Of a stretch of DNA of 64,000 nt, positions 54,618 to 64,000 are shown piece by piece (positions within the stretch are counted from its first letter, which is position 1; the number at the start of each line of letters is the position of its first letter). The notes under the pieces were generated by a model. That model was not told where the DNA came from, made no database searches, and saw only the letters and a program-made list of their open reading frames with translations. The stretch lies in assembly GCF_012516395.1 (NCBI RefSeq), contig NZ_CP051206.1, forward strand, positions 558,001 through 622,000, read 5' to 3'. The position numbers and the translations under genes were made by a program. Source of the DNA: Dolichospermum flos-aquae CCAP 1403/13F (lineage in GTDB: Bacteria > Cyanobacteriota > Cyanobacteriia > Cyanobacteriales > Nostocaceae).

Positions 54618-56418
54618 CAATACCCGTGAATGAAATTAATAGCCTACAAATAATTACTAATATTAATTCTGCAAATATTAAGGCATAAAAATAACTTCAG
54701 TTTAGTCTAAACTCCAGGCAAAATGTATCTAAAATTATATGATCATGAGATTTTTCTTGAATTTATAAATCATCAATCTTGTCAATTATTTGAAATCAAA
54801 TTTAAAAAATCATAAATGTGTCATTTTTTTCGTCGAGAATTTTTATTCCTGCTCCAAAATGAGTAGCCTGATAGTATATATTGACAAAATATGAAAGAAT
54901 ATTTAAGCTTTATAAGAGTTTATTTCAAGTCATCCTTGACAGTTTTGTATGGGAATTCAAAAAGAACATCATCAGATGCTTACTCAGTTTACGACAGAAT
55001 ATGATCTGCAACCAATTGCAAAACATTTATCAACTATTATCAAAGAATCTTTGGCGAGTGTTTCATCAAGTAAATGTCGTCAAGGAACGATTCTAGTACC
55101 AACGTTTGTCATTTGGTTTGTAATTCTCTCCACTATCCGTCGTGATTTAAGTTATTTAGGAATAATGGATTGGATGATATCAGGATTGAGGTGGTTATCC
55201 TGTTGTCTACCAAAACAACTTATTTCTGAAGGTGCTATGAGTCATGCCAGAGTTCGTATAGGATTAACAGTTTTTCAACTAATATTTAAAAAACTCACTT
55301 CTAGTTTGACAACATTGAAATATGACTTTCATAAATGGACTACAGTAATATTTGATGGTTCCACAGGTACGACACCTGATACTGAAAGTAATCGTGATAA
55401 ATTTGGGAAGTCTAAATGTGGTCGAGGAGAAAGTGCTTTTCCCATGCTGAGAATAGTCACATTAATATCAGCATCAACACGCCTGATCCTAGATTTTACC
55501 TATGGTTCGAGCCAAGGTAAAGGAACTGGTGAAAGGACTTTAATGACTAAATTACTGGCACAATTTAACCAGAAAAACTTATTATTTTTATTAGATGCTG
55601 GTTTATATTCCTTTGCAACTATTTTTAGTATTCGTACAAAAGAATGCGACTTTTTACTTAGGGTAGCTTCTAATGTTAAACTACCTGTTATCTCTGATTC
55701 TCGTTTGCCAGATGGATACATGGCTAGATATCCAGATGGAAGTTATTTATCAGAAATTAATGGCAAAATTCTCAATTTAGAAAAATCTACAGAATCGCAT
55801 AAACAATGGAATCAGGAAAGTATCATTGTCCGAGTTATTGAATATCAAATTCCTGGTTTTCTCCCTCGTCGTTTAGTTACTAGTATTATTGACCCTAATA
55901 TTTCTGCCAAAGAATTAATTATTCACTATCATTGCAGATGGGAGGTGGAAATTAGTTTCTGTGAAATAAAAACACATCAATGTGCTACGCTCAAAGGACA
56001 AATGCCCACTATTTTTCGGAGCAAAACATCTGAATTAGTCGAACAAGAACTTTATGCTATGTTAATTGCTTATAATCTACTCCGCGATTTAATTTACCAA
56101 TCTGCTAACGAATATAATAAAAATCCTTTACTCCTTAGTTTTCTTGAATCTTTGCAACTAGTTATAGATTTAGTACAACTCATCAGCCATTCATCCTTAA
56201 AATTACGAGAAATTCAACATCAATATTTATTATCATTAATTTCCCAGTCTGAAATTGATCGCCCCCGACGAAAACGTATTAATCCCCGTGTTGTCAAAAT
56301 TAAAATGTCCAAATTCAAGCGCAAAAACTCTTCCCATAAATCTGAAATCAGAGATATAGAAAAAGACTTGAAAATCCTTCCCCCACAAGCAGTTTGACAA
56401 TTTCATTCACGGGTATTG
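54618..56418 (+). mobile_element. IS4-family insertion sequence, copy 2 (1801 bp)
   Basis: Same ends, length and transposase protein as copy 1, but with a perfect 10-bp target duplication ggcttaacac (54608-54617, 56419-56428). This is probably the younger insertion. Both copies point the same way and bound about 24 kb of chromosome. Confidence 0.97.
54949..56397 (+). CDS. IS4-family transposase, copy 2
   Basis: 482 residues, identical in protein sequence to the enzyme at 28984-30432, with all DDE motifs (FDGSTGTTPDTE, LLDAGLYSF, YHCRWEVEISFCEIK). Intact, so a working source of transposition is plausible. Confidence 0.95.
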   Translation: MGIQKEHHQMLTQFTTEYDLQPIAKHLSTIIKESLASVSSSKCRQGTILVPTFVIWFVILSTIRRDLSYLGIMDWMISGLRWLSCCLPKQLISEGAMSHARVRIGLTVFQLIFKKLTSSLTTLKYDFHKWTTVIFDGSTGTTPDTESNRDKFGKSKCGRGESAFPMLRIVTLISASTRLILDFTYGSSQGKGTGERTLMTKLLAQFNQKNLLFLLDAGLYSFATIFSIRTKECDFLLRVASNVKLPVISDSRLPDGYMARYPDGSYLSEINGKILNLEKSTESHKQWNQESIIVRVIEYQIPGFLPRRLVTSIIDPNISAKELIIHYHCRWEVEISFCEIKTHQCATLKGQMPTIFRSKTSELVEQELYAMLIAYNLLRDLIYQSANEYNKNPLLLSFLESLQLVIDLVQLISHSSLKLREIQHQYLLSLISQSEIDRPRRKRINPRVVKIKMSKFKRKNSSHKSEIRDIEKDLKILPPQAV

Positions 56419-56561
56419 GGCTTAACACTTGCTATTTATACTAAACTAGCCATTTGTAATAGATTAAGAAAATCCTGATTTAGTCTTTGATAAATTCCTG
56501 AGTTAATTTTAGCATTGCATCATGATCAAATCAAGTTGCAAAAATTAAATGAAAAGTTATT

Positions 56562-57302
56562 TTACCAAAAAACTAATAATTCTCGTTGCTGCCATAAAAT
56601 CAGGATACCACTGAACAGGACAAAGGAGATAACCAGTCGCCGGAATTGTTTCTCGCTGATTTTTTGGAGAACCAAATGTCCCAACCAGTTGCCAGGTATA
56701 GCAGCTAAACCAAGGACAATTCCATAACCAATATATGGTAATTTGAAAGCACCAAGAAAACCATAAACAACAATTTTAACGATATGAACAATTACTCGAT
56801 TTGTTGCCTGAGTTGCGAGTAATTCTTCTTTTTGTAAGCCATAGTTAATATAAAGTGGAGCTAATACAGGACCCATACTCCCTATTAATCCAGAGAAAAA
56901 AGCATAAACAAAACCTGCTGGTAAAAAATACCAAGCTTTGACTGAAAAAGATTTTTCTTCATTTTTAAACAAGTAACTAGCAGCCGAAAAAATCAGAAAT
57001 ATAGCAACTAAAATACTTAACCAATCTAATTTAAGTTTTGTTAGTGTAAAAGCTCCCAAAATTCCGCCAAAAATTGCTCCGGGTAACTCCCATTTAACAA
57101 CATCCCAATTAATTTTTTGCCAATATACAAATACTCTTTCACTGTTTCCAAATAGCCCACTAATAGTAATTACGGGAGCGATCGCTACTGCCCCTAGAAA
57201 CATCCCAACAATGGGCATAAGAATTAATGCACTCCCACCACCCGCTAATAAACTGATAAACCAGCCAACAATCCCAGCTAATGCCAACCAAAATATTGTC
57301 AT
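56562..57302 (-). CDS. TauE/SafE-family membrane transporter
   Basis: 246 residues with seven or eight hydrophobic segments. The family-typical start GWFISLLAGGGSALILMPIV recurs in spirit as FFSGLIGSMGPVLAPLYI (about 135-155), the two inverted halves of the fold. Members export sulphite, sulphoacetate or other organic anions; substrate unknown here. Divergent from ureD with a 43-bp gap. Confidence 0.85.
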   Translation of the reverse strand: MTIFWLALAGIVGWFISLLAGGGSALILMPIVGMFLGAVAIAPVITISGLFGNSERVFVYWQKINWDVVKWELPGAIFGGILGAFTLTKLKLDWLSILVAIFLIFSAASYLFKNEEKSFSVKAWYFLPAGFVYAFFSGLIGSMGPVLAPLYINYGLQKEELLATQATNRVIVHIVKIVVYGFLGAFKLPYIGYGIVLGLAAIPGNWLGHLVLQKISEKQFRRLVISFVLFSGILILWQQRELLVFW

Positions 57303-57345
57303 AAATGATTGAATAATATGTTAAACCGGTTACTCTGCTCTCTAA

Positions 57346-58185
57346 ATGATTGACAACTCATACACAATAAAAGGTTGGCATGGCAAACTTAACTTAGTTT
57401 ATGCTCGTTGCCAAGATTCCACTCAGTTAATTTACAATCACCATCAAGCCCCTTTTAAGGTACAACGCCCCTTTTACCCAGAAGGACAGGGAATTTGCCA
57501 TAGCGTGATTTTACACAATGCTGGAGGCGTTGTGGGAGGTGATCGCCTATCTTCAGAAATTCACCTCCAACCCCAGACAAACGCCTTAATTACTACCGCA
57601 GCCGCAAGTAAAATATATCGTAGTAATGGCTTATTAGCAAGACAAACCGTAGATATTCAAATTGATGCTCATGCTTGTTTAGAATATTTACCCCAAGAAA
57701 CGATTTTGTTTAATGGGGCAATTTATCGCCAAGATGTGCGGGTAGAATTAGCTGTAGGTGCGAGTTATTTGGGCTGGGAAATTACGAGATTCGGTAGAAG
57801 TGCTAGGGGAGAAAAGTTTTTAGAGGGAGAGATGCGATCGCACACAGAAATCTGGCAAAATGGTATGCCATTATGGATTGATAGACAAATCGTCCCTGGT
57901 AGCGAAGAAGTGTTTCACAGTCCTCATGGTTTAAGAGACAATCCCGTTGTTGGTAGTTTTGTTGGCGTTGGTTTCCCCATATCTCCAGGAATCATCAACC
58001 AAGCACGTTCTTTAATTATTCAAAACTCTGATGCTGGAGTAACTCGCTTACAACATGGATTTTTGTGCCGATATCGTGGTAATTCTACATCCCAAGTCAG
58101 AAGTTGGTTTACAAATATTTGGCAAATGTTACGAGTATCTTGTCTAAATCGTGGTAATTGTATTCCTAGAGTATGGCAAATTTAA
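57346..58185 (+). CDS. ureD: Urease accessory protein UreD
   Basis: Scaffold for nickel insertion into urease, acting with UreF and UreG. 279 residues with YPEGQGICHSVILHNAGGVVGGDRL, TTAAASKIYRSNG and EYLPQETILFNGAIY, all characteristic. First gene of ureD-ureA-ureB-ureC. The genes for UreE, UreF and UreG are not in this window and must be elsewhere for an active enzyme. Confidence 0.95.
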   Translation: MIDNSYTIKGWHGKLNLVYARCQDSTQLIYNHHQAPFKVQRPFYPEGQGICHSVILHNAGGVVGGDRLSSEIHLQPQTNALITTAAASKIYRSNGLLARQTVDIQIDAHACLEYLPQETILFNGAIYRQDVRVELAVGASYLGWEITRFGRSARGEKFLEGEMRSHTEIWQNGMPLWIDRQIVPGSEEVFHSPHGLRDNPVVGSFVGVGFPISPGIINQARSLIIQNSDAGVTRLQHGFLCRYRGNSTSQVRSWFTNIWQMLRVSCLNRGNCIPRVWQI

Positions 58186-58224
58186 ACGAACCACAGAGAC
58201 GCAGAGAACGCAGAGGAGGGAACA

Positions 58225-58527
58225 ATGCAGCTTACACCCCAAGAGAAAGATAAATTATTAATTTTCACCGCTGCTTTAGTGGCAGAAAGACGTAAAAATA
58301 GAGGGTTAAAATTAAATTATCCTGAAGCAGTTGCCTTTATTTCTGCGGCGATTTTGGAAGGTGCAAGAGATGGTCAAACTGTAGCAGATTTAATGAGTTA
58401 TGGGACAACTTTATTAACTCGTGATGATGTTATGGAAGGGATTCCTGAAATGATTCATGATGTTCAAGTGGAAGCCACTTTTCCTGATGGTACAAAGTTG
58501 GTAACTGTACATAATCCAATTCGTTAG
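58225..58527 (+). CDS. ureA: Urease subunit gamma
   Basis: 100 residues, the smallest urease subunit: [60 protein letters not shown]. Starts 39 bp after ureD with GGAGGG as ribosome site. Normally followed closely by ureB; here 212 bp intervene. Confidence 0.97.
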   Translation: MQLTPQEKDKLLIFTAALVAERRKNRGLKLNYPEAVAFISAAILEGARDGQTVADLMSYGTTLLTRDDVMEGIPEMIHDVQVEATFPDGTKLVTVHNPIR

Positions 58528-58570
58528 AAATGATTAAGATAGGAGAAAGTGCAAATGAAGACAAAACAAT

Positions 58571-58722
58571 ATGAGATTAACATCAGTTAATATTCAAGGT
58601 TATCGCCCTTTCAGCAATTTTGAAGCCCCATTACAGCCACTAGAAATTTTAGAGAGGCTTCCATGAAAGTTGAATGTCCTCAAGCTTTGAGAGCATTTGT
58701 GGAATTCTTAGAAAACCTTTAA
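58571..58722 (+). pseudogene. Scrap of an AAA ATPase gene between ureA and ureB
   Basis: An ATG at 58571 begins MRLTSVNIQGYRPFSNF and EAPLQPLEIL, which is how RecF/SMC-like AAA ATPases start just before their Walker A loop. The frame then stops at 58666 (ERLP). An overlapping ATGA starts a 19-codon frame ([19 protein letters not shown]) that could be the tail of the same or a neighbouring gene. The middle is deleted. A foreign remnant inside the urease operon. Confidence 0.5.
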
Positions 58723-58739
58723 ATCAGGAAAACTCAATT

Positions 58740-59045
58740 ATGATACCAGGCGAAATCATCACACCCAATGGTGAAATAGAATTAAATGCAGGTCGTCCAA
58801 CTACTAAAATAATAGTCGCAAATACAGGAGACAGACCAATTCAAATAGGATCACACTTTCACTTTTACGAAGTCAATAACTCGTTAAACTTCCATAGAGA
58901 AAAAACACGAGGAATGCGATTAGATATTCCCGCCGGCACAGCCATCAGATTTGAACCAGGAGACGAAAAAGAAGTTACTCTAGTTCCTCTCGTTGGTACA
59001 CGCCAAATCTATGGCTTCAACAACAAAATTGACGGAGACCTCTAA
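58740..59045 (+). CDS. ureB: Urease subunit beta
   Basis: 101 residues: [60 protein letters not shown] start at the ATG 58740, which matches the family N-terminus; the frame is open upstream to 58674, but that part belongs to the foreign remnant. Part of the (alpha-beta-gamma)3 urease. Confidence 0.97.
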   Translation: MIPGEIITPNGEIELNAGRPTTKIIVANTGDRPIQIGSHFHFYEVNNSLNFHREKTRGMRLDIPAGTAIRFEPGDEKEVTLVPLVGTRQIYGFNNKIDGDL

Positions 59046-59096
59046 AATTCTCTCTGTCTCTCTGCGTCTAAAGCGTGATAAAAAAAGGATAAAAAT

Positions 59097-60803
59097 ATGC
59101 CCTACAAAATGAACCGCCAAGCCTACGCCGATACCTTCGGACCAACAGTAGGAGACAGAATTAGATTAGCCGACACCGAACTATTTATAGAAGTAGAAAA
59201 AGACTTCACAACTTACGGTGATGAAGTGAAATTTGGTGGGGGAAAAGTCATTAGAGATGGGATGGGACAATCCCCAATTTCTAATCATGATGGTGCAGTA
59301 GATTTAGTTATTACTAATGCTTTAATTCTCGATTGGTGGGGAATTGTCAAAGCAGATATTGGCATTAAAGACGGCAAAATTTATAAAATTGGTAAAGCCG
59401 GAAATCCCTATATTCAAGACAATATAGATATTATTATTGGACCGGGAACAGAAGCTTTAGCCGGTGAAGGAATGATTCTCACTGCGGGGGGAATAGATAC
59501 CCACATCCATTTTATCTGTCCCCAACAAATTGAAGTCGCTATTGCTTCCGGTATTACCACCATGATTGGTGGTGGGACAGGCCCAGCTACGGGAACAAAT
59601 GCCACAACTTGTACCCCTGGTCCCTGGAATATGTACCGAATGTTGCAAGCTGCTGACGCATTCCCTGTCAATTTAGGATTTGTGGGCAAAGGTAACACCA
59701 GTCAACCCCAAGGACTGATAGAACAAATCGAAGCCGGGGCAATGGGGTTAAAACTCCATGAAGATTGGGGAACAAATCCAGCCACAATTGATACTTGCTT
59801 GACCGTTGCTGATGAATATGATGTGCAAGTAGCAATTCACACTGATACTTTAAACGAAGCCGGCTTTGTGGAAGATACAATTGCCGCTTTTAAACATCGT
59901 GCTATTCACACTTATCACACAGAAGGTGCTGGAGGTGGTCATGCACCAGACATTATTAAAGTTTGCGGACAAAGTAACGTTTTACCATCTTCCACTAATC
60001 CTACCCGTCCTTACACCGTCAACACTCTAGATGAACATTTGGATATGTTGATGGTATGTCATCATTTAGATGCAGCTATTCCTGAAGATGTATCTTTTGC
60101 TGAATCCCGTATCCGTCGAGAAACTATTGCTGCGGAAGATATTCTGCACGATTTAGGCGCGTTTAGTATGATTGCTTCTGACTCCCAAGCAATGGGGCGT
60201 GTCGGTGAAGTAATAATTAGAACTTGGCAGACAGCACATAAAATGAAGGTGCAACGGGGAAGCCTTGCTGGTGATAGTCATGCCGATAATTTACGAGCTA
60301 AACGTTACGTTGCTAAATATACAATCAATCCGGCAATTACTCATGGTATTTCTGAATATGTGGGATCAGTAGAAGCGGGTAAATTAGCCGATTTGTGTTT
60401 GTGGAAACCTGCTTTTTTTGGTGTCAAACCGGAAATTGTCATTAAAGGCGGCATGATTGCTTGGTCACAGATGGGTGATGCTAATGCTAGTATTCCCACA
60501 CCCCAACCTGTATATATGCGCCCGATGTTTGGCAGTTTTGCTGGTGCTAGAAATGCAACATCATTAACTTTTGTGTCTCAAGCTGCTTTGTCCAGAGAAA
60601 TTCCTCAACAATTAGAATTAAGAAAATTAGCGATCGCAGTTTCAGGAACTCGTCAAATTACTAAGCGAGATATGAAATTAAATGATGCTTTACCTCATAT
60701 TGAAGTAGATCCAGAAACCTACGAAGTTCGCGCAGATGGTGAATTATTAACTTGTGAACCAGCAACCGTTTTACCAATGGCACAAAGATACTTTCTCTTT
60801 TAG
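59097..60803 (+). CDS. ureC: Urease subunit alpha
   Basis: Catalytic subunit hydrolysing urea to ammonia and carbamate; 568 residues. Nickel ligands and the carbamylated Lys are in place: [14 protein letters not shown] (HxH), GLKLHEDWG (Lys), [24 protein letters not shown], and the mobile flap [15 protein letters not shown] with the conserved Cys and His. Ends MAQRYFLF. Lies 51 bp after ureB. Provides nitrogen from urea. Confidence 0.98.
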   Translation: MPYKMNRQAYADTFGPTVGDRIRLADTELFIEVEKDFTTYGDEVKFGGGKVIRDGMGQSPISNHDGAVDLVITNALILDWWGIVKADIGIKDGKIYKIGKAGNPYIQDNIDIIIGPGTEALAGEGMILTAGGIDTHIHFICPQQIEVAIASGITTMIGGGTGPATGTNATTCTPGPWNMYRMLQAADAFPVNLGFVGKGNTSQPQGLIEQIEAGAMGLKLHEDWGTNPATIDTCLTVADEYDVQVAIHTDTLNEAGFVEDTIAAFKHRAIHTYHTEGAGGGHAPDIIKVCGQSNVLPSSTNPTRPYTVNTLDEHLDMLMVCHHLDAAIPEDVSFAESRIRRETIAAEDILHDLGAFSMIASDSQAMGRVGEVIIRTWQTAHKMKVQRGSLAGDSHADNLRAKRYVAKYTINPAITHGISEYVGSVEAGKLADLCLWKPAFFGVKPEIVIKGGMIAWSQMGDANASIPTPQPVYMRPMFGSFAGARNATSLTFVSQAALSREIPQQLELRKLAIAVSGTRQITKRDMKLNDALPHIEVDPETYEVRADGELLTCEPATVLPMAQRYFLF

Positions 60804-60822
60804 AATAGATGAAGATAAGATC

Positions 60823-60886
60823 CCCGACTTCTGACATCAATTTATAATTTGTGGACACAATAAATAAAAGAAGTCGGGGATCTGGG
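60823..60886. repeat. Split hairpin repeat after ureC
   Basis: AGATCCCCGACTTCT (60824-60838) pairs with AGAAGTCGGGGATCT (60871-60885) around a loop of about 32 bases. Same family as 35066-35094. Possible terminator of the urease genes. Confidence 0.75.
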
Positions 60887-60912
60887 TATGAACGATTGCT
60901 ATAACTGAATAC

Positions 60913-61629
60913 TTAACCTAAATCAAACAGTAATATTTCTGCATTTGAATTACTGCTAATTGTTAATTTCTCTTCTCCTGTAATTTCTACTCCATCTCCA
61001 GCTTTCAATTCGTGATTATTGAAAATTACTTCACCTTTAGCTATTTGCAACCAAGCATAACGATGGTTTTGGACATGATAATTTACCACATCACCTTGTG
61101 CTAAAATTCCCGCATATAAAGAGACATCTTGGTAAATAGTTACAGCCCCATCTCGTCCATCTTCTGCCGCAATCAAACGCATTTTTCCCTGCTTCTCTGA
61201 CCTAGGAAAAGCTTTTTGTTCATATCTAGGTTTTAGTCCTTGCTGATTTGGTAAAATCCAAATTTGCAGCAAGTGTAATTCTTCAGTTTGAGAAGGATTA
61301 AATTCACTGTGCATAATTCCAGTTCCTGCACTCATAACCTGGGCTTCACCGGGAAGAATTACCGAACCTGTGCCTAAACTATCTTTATGTTCAACCGCAC
61401 CTGATAAAACATAGGTGAGAATTTCCATGTCTTTATGTCCATGAGTGGGAAATCCTGCACCAGCAGCAATGCGATCATCATTAATCACTCGCAAAGAACG
61501 AAATCCCATCCGGTTGGAATCATAAAAACTGCTAAAGGAAAATGTATGATAACTATTCAGCCAATCAATATGATTATGTCCACGGGAATTGCCATCATGA
61601 ATTACATAATTAATGGTATTTTGAGTCAT
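60913..61629 (-). CDS. Pirin-family protein (quercetinase-like bicupin)
   Basis: 238 residues of the YhaK/pirin type: NSRGHNHIDWLNSYHTFSFS, RVINDDRIAAGAGFPTHGHK with the metal-binding His pair, MEILTYVLSGAVEHKDS, and GIMHSEFNPSQTEELHLLQ. Some members oxidise quercetin; others are redox or stress sensors. Complete, alone on the minus strand, convergent with ureC. Confidence 0.9.
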   Translation of the reverse strand: MTQNTINYVIHDGNSRGHNHIDWLNSYHTFSFSSFYDSNRMGFRSLRVINDDRIAAGAGFPTHGHKDMEILTYVLSGAVEHKDSLGTGSVILPGEAQVMSAGTGIMHSEFNPSQTEELHLLQIWILPNQQGLKPRYEQKAFPRSEKQGKMRLIAAEDGRDGAVTIYQDVSLYAGILAQGDVVNYHVQNHRYAWLQIAKGEVIFNNHELKAGDGVEITGEEKLTISSNSNAEILLFDLG

Positions 61630-61960
61630 GATTTCACATTGCTATTTAATAGTTAAGTAGGTGAACACAATAAAACCAAACTGTGTAAAGAAACGTAAAA
61701 TCGCTGAAAACTTCTTTACTCTTGCCTCTTGCCTATTGCCTTGCTATAACGACAATTTTCAACGCCAACCTACTTAGTTGTACTGGAAAATTGCCAAAGC
61801 AGAATTAGTTTTTTCACTGTTTATATAGTAAAGTAGATACAGATAAATTCACAAATACGCACTAAAAAGTAAGATCCAAGAACCCCAATCCCCCCGCAAG
61901 CGAGGAGGGTGCTATGATGTCTCTCGTTCAAGTGCATAACGCTATATAGCTAATAATTTT
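61630..61960. other. Intergenic region between pirin and DCC genes
   Basis: 331 bp. Contains a G/C-rich inverted stretch (ccccccgcaagcgaggaggg, about 61890-61910), perhaps a repeat or terminator. No gene seen. Confidence 0.4.
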
Positions 61961-62373
61961 ATGAATTACTACGTGTCTATGATGGCAACTGCAATCTTTG
62001 TGTGACTTTAGTGCAGTTGTTGGAAACTTTAGACCAAGGGAAACTGTTTCGCTACGTTTCTATGCAAGATGAGGAGACATTATCTCAATGGGGGATTACC
62101 TCGACAGATTGTCAACAGGGGATGATTTTAATTGATGGTAATGCTACAGAAAGACGTTGGCAAGGTAGTAATGCTGCTGAGGAAATTGGACGACTATTAC
62201 CTTTGGGTAGTATATTTGTGGATGCGTATCGGGCATTACCGGGGATGAAATGGGCAGGAGATAGGTTTTATGAACAAATTCGGGATAATCGTTATACATT
62301 GTTTGGTAAGCGTTCCCAAACCTATCAATCACCATACTGTGTAGATGGTAGTTGCAAAACTGATAACGAGTAA
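61961..62373 (+). pseudogene. DCC-family (DUF393) thiol-disulphide oxidoreductase-like, frameshifted at the start
   Basis: The family motif YDGNCNLC is encoded at 61978-62001 and the frame then runs intact to 62373 (VTLVQLLETLDQGKLFRYV, LPGMKWAGDRFYEQIRDNRY). The only suitable ATG (61961; MNYYV) is one base out of register with it. A single missing base near 61975 would explain this. Without it translation could begin only at GTG 62002, after the CxxC motif. Either a fresh mutation or a sequencing error. Confidence 0.7.
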
Positions 62374-62470
62374 TATTGAGCCTGACCCTGATTTAGTACA
62401 TAAGTTCTAGTATGTAAGAATATAAACCTCTTTTCTGAGTAATTCCTGCCATTTTTGCATTTATATCCTA

Positions 62471-62503
62471 AAATATTGTTAACCTTTAAAGTTAACAATA
62501 TTT
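62471..62503 (+). promoter_or_regulatory. Palindromic operator upstream of the HigBA module
   Basis: AAATATTGTTAAC-N7-GTTAACAATATTT, a perfect 13-bp inverted repeat ending 17 bp before the toxin ATG. Its position and symmetry suit autorepression by the HTH antitoxin. Confidence 0.65.
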
Positions 62504-62519
62504 ATAGAACCGTGATAGA

Positions 62520-62861
62520 ATGGATATTGTATTCGAGAGTAGCAAGTTTGAAGAAGAGTGCAATAACCAACGGCTTTTAGTGAAAAATCATGGTGCAGAT
62601 AGAGCTAAACGTATCAGAAAACGGCTAGATCATTTGCGTTACTATGCCAACGTGCTTGAAGATATGCGAAATCTCCCCGGACGTTGCCACGAATTAATTC
62701 ATGATCGAGCAGGTCAATTAGCACTCGATTTGGATCATCCATATCGGCTTATATTTGAGCCAGCAGATGAACCAATTCCTACCAAATCAGATGGTGGTCT
62801 CGACTGGAATCAAGTAACTGCCGTGAGAATAATCGGCGTGGAGAATTATCATGGAAAGTAA
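62520..62861 (+). CDS. HigB/RelE-like toxin
   Basis: 113 residues. The RelE-type core is seen in RAKRIRKRLDHLRYYANVLE, MRNLPGRCHELIHDRAGQLA, LDLDHPYRLIFEPAD and VTAVRIIGVENYHGK, close to HigB toxins whose gene comes before the antitoxin. Such toxins cut mRNA on the ribosome. The stop overlaps the next gene by 11 bp, indicating coupled translation. Confidence 0.82.
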   Translation: MDIVFESSKFEEECNNQRLLVKNHGADRAKRIRKRLDHLRYYANVLEDMRNLPGRCHELIHDRAGQLALDLDHPYRLIFEPADEPIPTKSDGGLDWNQVTAVRIIGVENYHGK

Positions 62862-63966
62862 GATCCAAAATCGGTACAATCCAGATTACGTTTCTCCTCC
62901 GGGGGATACCCTTTTGGAAGTTCTGGAAGATAGGGATATGACCCAAGCAGAACTAGCGGAACGGACAGGAAGACCAAAAAAAACAATTAATGAAATTATT
63001 AAGGGTAAAGCTGCAATTACGCCAGAAACAGCATTACAGCTAGAACTAGTATTCAATATTCCAGCTAGTTTTTGGAACAATCACGAACGACGTTACCGCG
63101 AGTTTTTAGCACAACAGGAAGAAAAAAAGCGTTTAGCAAAACAAGTACCCTGGCTGAAAGAAATTCCTGTGACAGCCATGATTAAATCTGGCTGGATTCG
63201 CCGGTGTGGGGATAAAGTGGAGCAACTGCGGGAACTGCTAAATTTTTTCGCAGTCGCCTCCCCTGAACAATGGGAGGGTATATGGTTGAATAATCATATA
63301 GAGTTTCGTAAATCTCAAGCATTTCAAAGCGACGCTGGAGCTATATCTGCTTGGTTACGTCGTGGAGAAATAGAAGCATCTAAAATTGCTTGCGCTCCCT
63401 ACAATGCAACCAATTTTAGGGAAGCATTGCGAAAAATCCGTGCTTTAACTGTGGAACTACCAGAAATCTTCCAACCAAAAGTAGTACAGTTGTGTGCAGA
63501 AGCTGGTGTTGCTGTGGTTTTTGTGCCAGAACTTCCGAAAACACGAACTAGTGGTGCAACTCATTGGTTGAATGCTGACAAAGCACTCATTCAACTCAGT
63601 TTGCGGTATAAAACTGATGATCATTTGTGGTTTACATTCTTCCACGAAGCCGGTCACATTTTACTACATGGGAAGCGGGATTTCTTTCTTGAGGGAACAG
63701 GTGTTGTCTCTGTTGAGGATCAAGAAAAAGAGAATGAAGCTAACAAGTTCTCTGCGGATATACTCATTCCACCTGGAGATTTAAAACGATTTTTGGCATC
63801 AATCTCAAAAATTAGTCAAGTAAATATTATCCAGTTTGCTAATGAAATTGGTATTGCACCGGGGATTGTCGTTGGGAGACTTCAACATGATGGACTTTTA
63901 CCTCCTAGCCATTGTAATGATTTAAAGCAAAGGTGGGAATGGGCTTTAGATGAGCAGAAAAACTAA
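62851..63966 (+). CDS. HigA-like antitoxin fused to an ImmA/IrrE metalloprotease domain
   Basis: 371 residues. N-terminal XRE helix-turn-helix (about 18-75): SPPGDTLLEVLEDRDMTQAE, ERTGRPKKTINEIIKGKAAI. A helical middle leads to the DUF955 (ImmA/IrrE) domain (about 210-340) with the zinc motif WFTFFHEAGHILLHG and a downstream Glu in EKENEANKFSADILIPP. The domain order is that of HigA antitoxins that may be cut or cut others in response to stress. Pairs with the toxin immediately upstream. Confidence 0.85.
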   Translation: MESKIQNRYNPDYVSPPGDTLLEVLEDRDMTQAELAERTGRPKKTINEIIKGKAAITPETALQLELVFNIPASFWNNHERRYREFLAQQEEKKRLAKQVPWLKEIPVTAMIKSGWIRRCGDKVEQLRELLNFFAVASPEQWEGIWLNNHIEFRKSQAFQSDAGAISAWLRRGEIEASKIACAPYNATNFREALRKIRALTVELPEIFQPKVVQLCAEAGVAVVFVPELPKTRTSGATHWLNADKALIQLSLRYKTDDHLWFTFFHEAGHILLHGKRDFFLEGTGVVSVEDQEKENEANKFSADILIPPGDLKRFLASISKISQVNIIQFANEIGIAPGIVVGRLQHDGLLPPSHCNDLKQRWEWALDEQKN

Positions 63967-64000
63967 TTATTTTTTTTACTCACTCGGCCGATTAAACACC

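Noticed and set aside
57320-57333. NtcA-like box GTT-N8-TAC upstream of ureD
   Set aside because: It has one mismatch and ends only 12 bp before the ureD ATG, leaving no room for a -10 box at the usual distance; probably chance.

Overview
This window is a stretch of chromosome from a filamentous, probably heterocyst-forming cyanobacterium of the order Nostocales. The evidence is a phycobilisome gene (apcD), DevB and DevC exporter subunits, a cyanobacterial kinase with pentapeptide repeats, a WD40 protein, scattered HIP1 octamers (GCGATCGC), heptamer STRR repeats, high A+T content and a heavy load of insertion sequences and toxin-antitoxin remnants. The genus is inference; a bloom-forming planktonic Nostocales would fit the density of mobile DNA.

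Layout. 1-5.2 kb is accessory DNA: the 3' end of a WD40 protein, two barstar copies, PIN-domain toxins and HicB-like antitoxins, cut by a truncated ISAs1-family element and a 126-bp MITE. 5.2-25.4 kb is mostly conserved chromosome: hisIE, hemL, a zinc-ribbon/pentapeptide kinase, devB-devC without devA, small membrane proteins, an alpha/beta hydrolase, a REP-associated tyrosine transposase (RAYT) next to REP arrays, ddl, a hybrid histidine kinase, rpsB-tsf and recG. 25.4-30.7 kb is an insertion graveyard: an IS1634-like element lies between remnants of two unrelated genes (pabB and adenine deaminase), followed by an IS4-family copy. 31-41 kb returns to core genes (a candidate CRP-controlled small RNA, apcD, rlmD, an anti-sigma kinase, asnS) and then a radical SAM/methyltransferase-like pair and a STAND NTPase facing two tiny membrane proteins.

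41.9-50 kb is a decayed defence and toxin-antitoxin island. It holds a nonsense-mutated hicA beside hicB, a DUF433-DUF5615 pair lying inside a split vapC, a cytosine-C5 methyltransferase interrupted by a complete ISAs1-family element, a NERD-helicase gene interrupted by the matching MITE, and an unrecognised gene. Both insertions keep perfect 10-bp target duplications, and removing them would restore the reading frames. 50-53.9 kb holds groL-groS with a perfect CIRCE operator and a NarL-type response regulator. A second IS4 copy with an identical transposase follows a Uma2 gene at 54.6 kb. 56.5-61.6 kb holds a TauE-like transporter, ureD-ureA-ureB-ureC with a foreign gene scrap between ureA and ureB, and a pirin. 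The window ends with a frameshifted DCC-family gene and a HigBA-like module in which the antitoxin carries a metalloprotease domain.

The main themes are one ISAs1 family and its MITE silencing a methyltransferase and a helicase in the same island, and a RAYT gene that has taken REP units into its own coding sequence. Two RNA-level candidates are new to me: a closed hairpin leader in front of rpsB and a short terminator-ended transcript unit downstream of a CRP-like site near apcD. No tRNA, rRNA or CRISPR array was seen.
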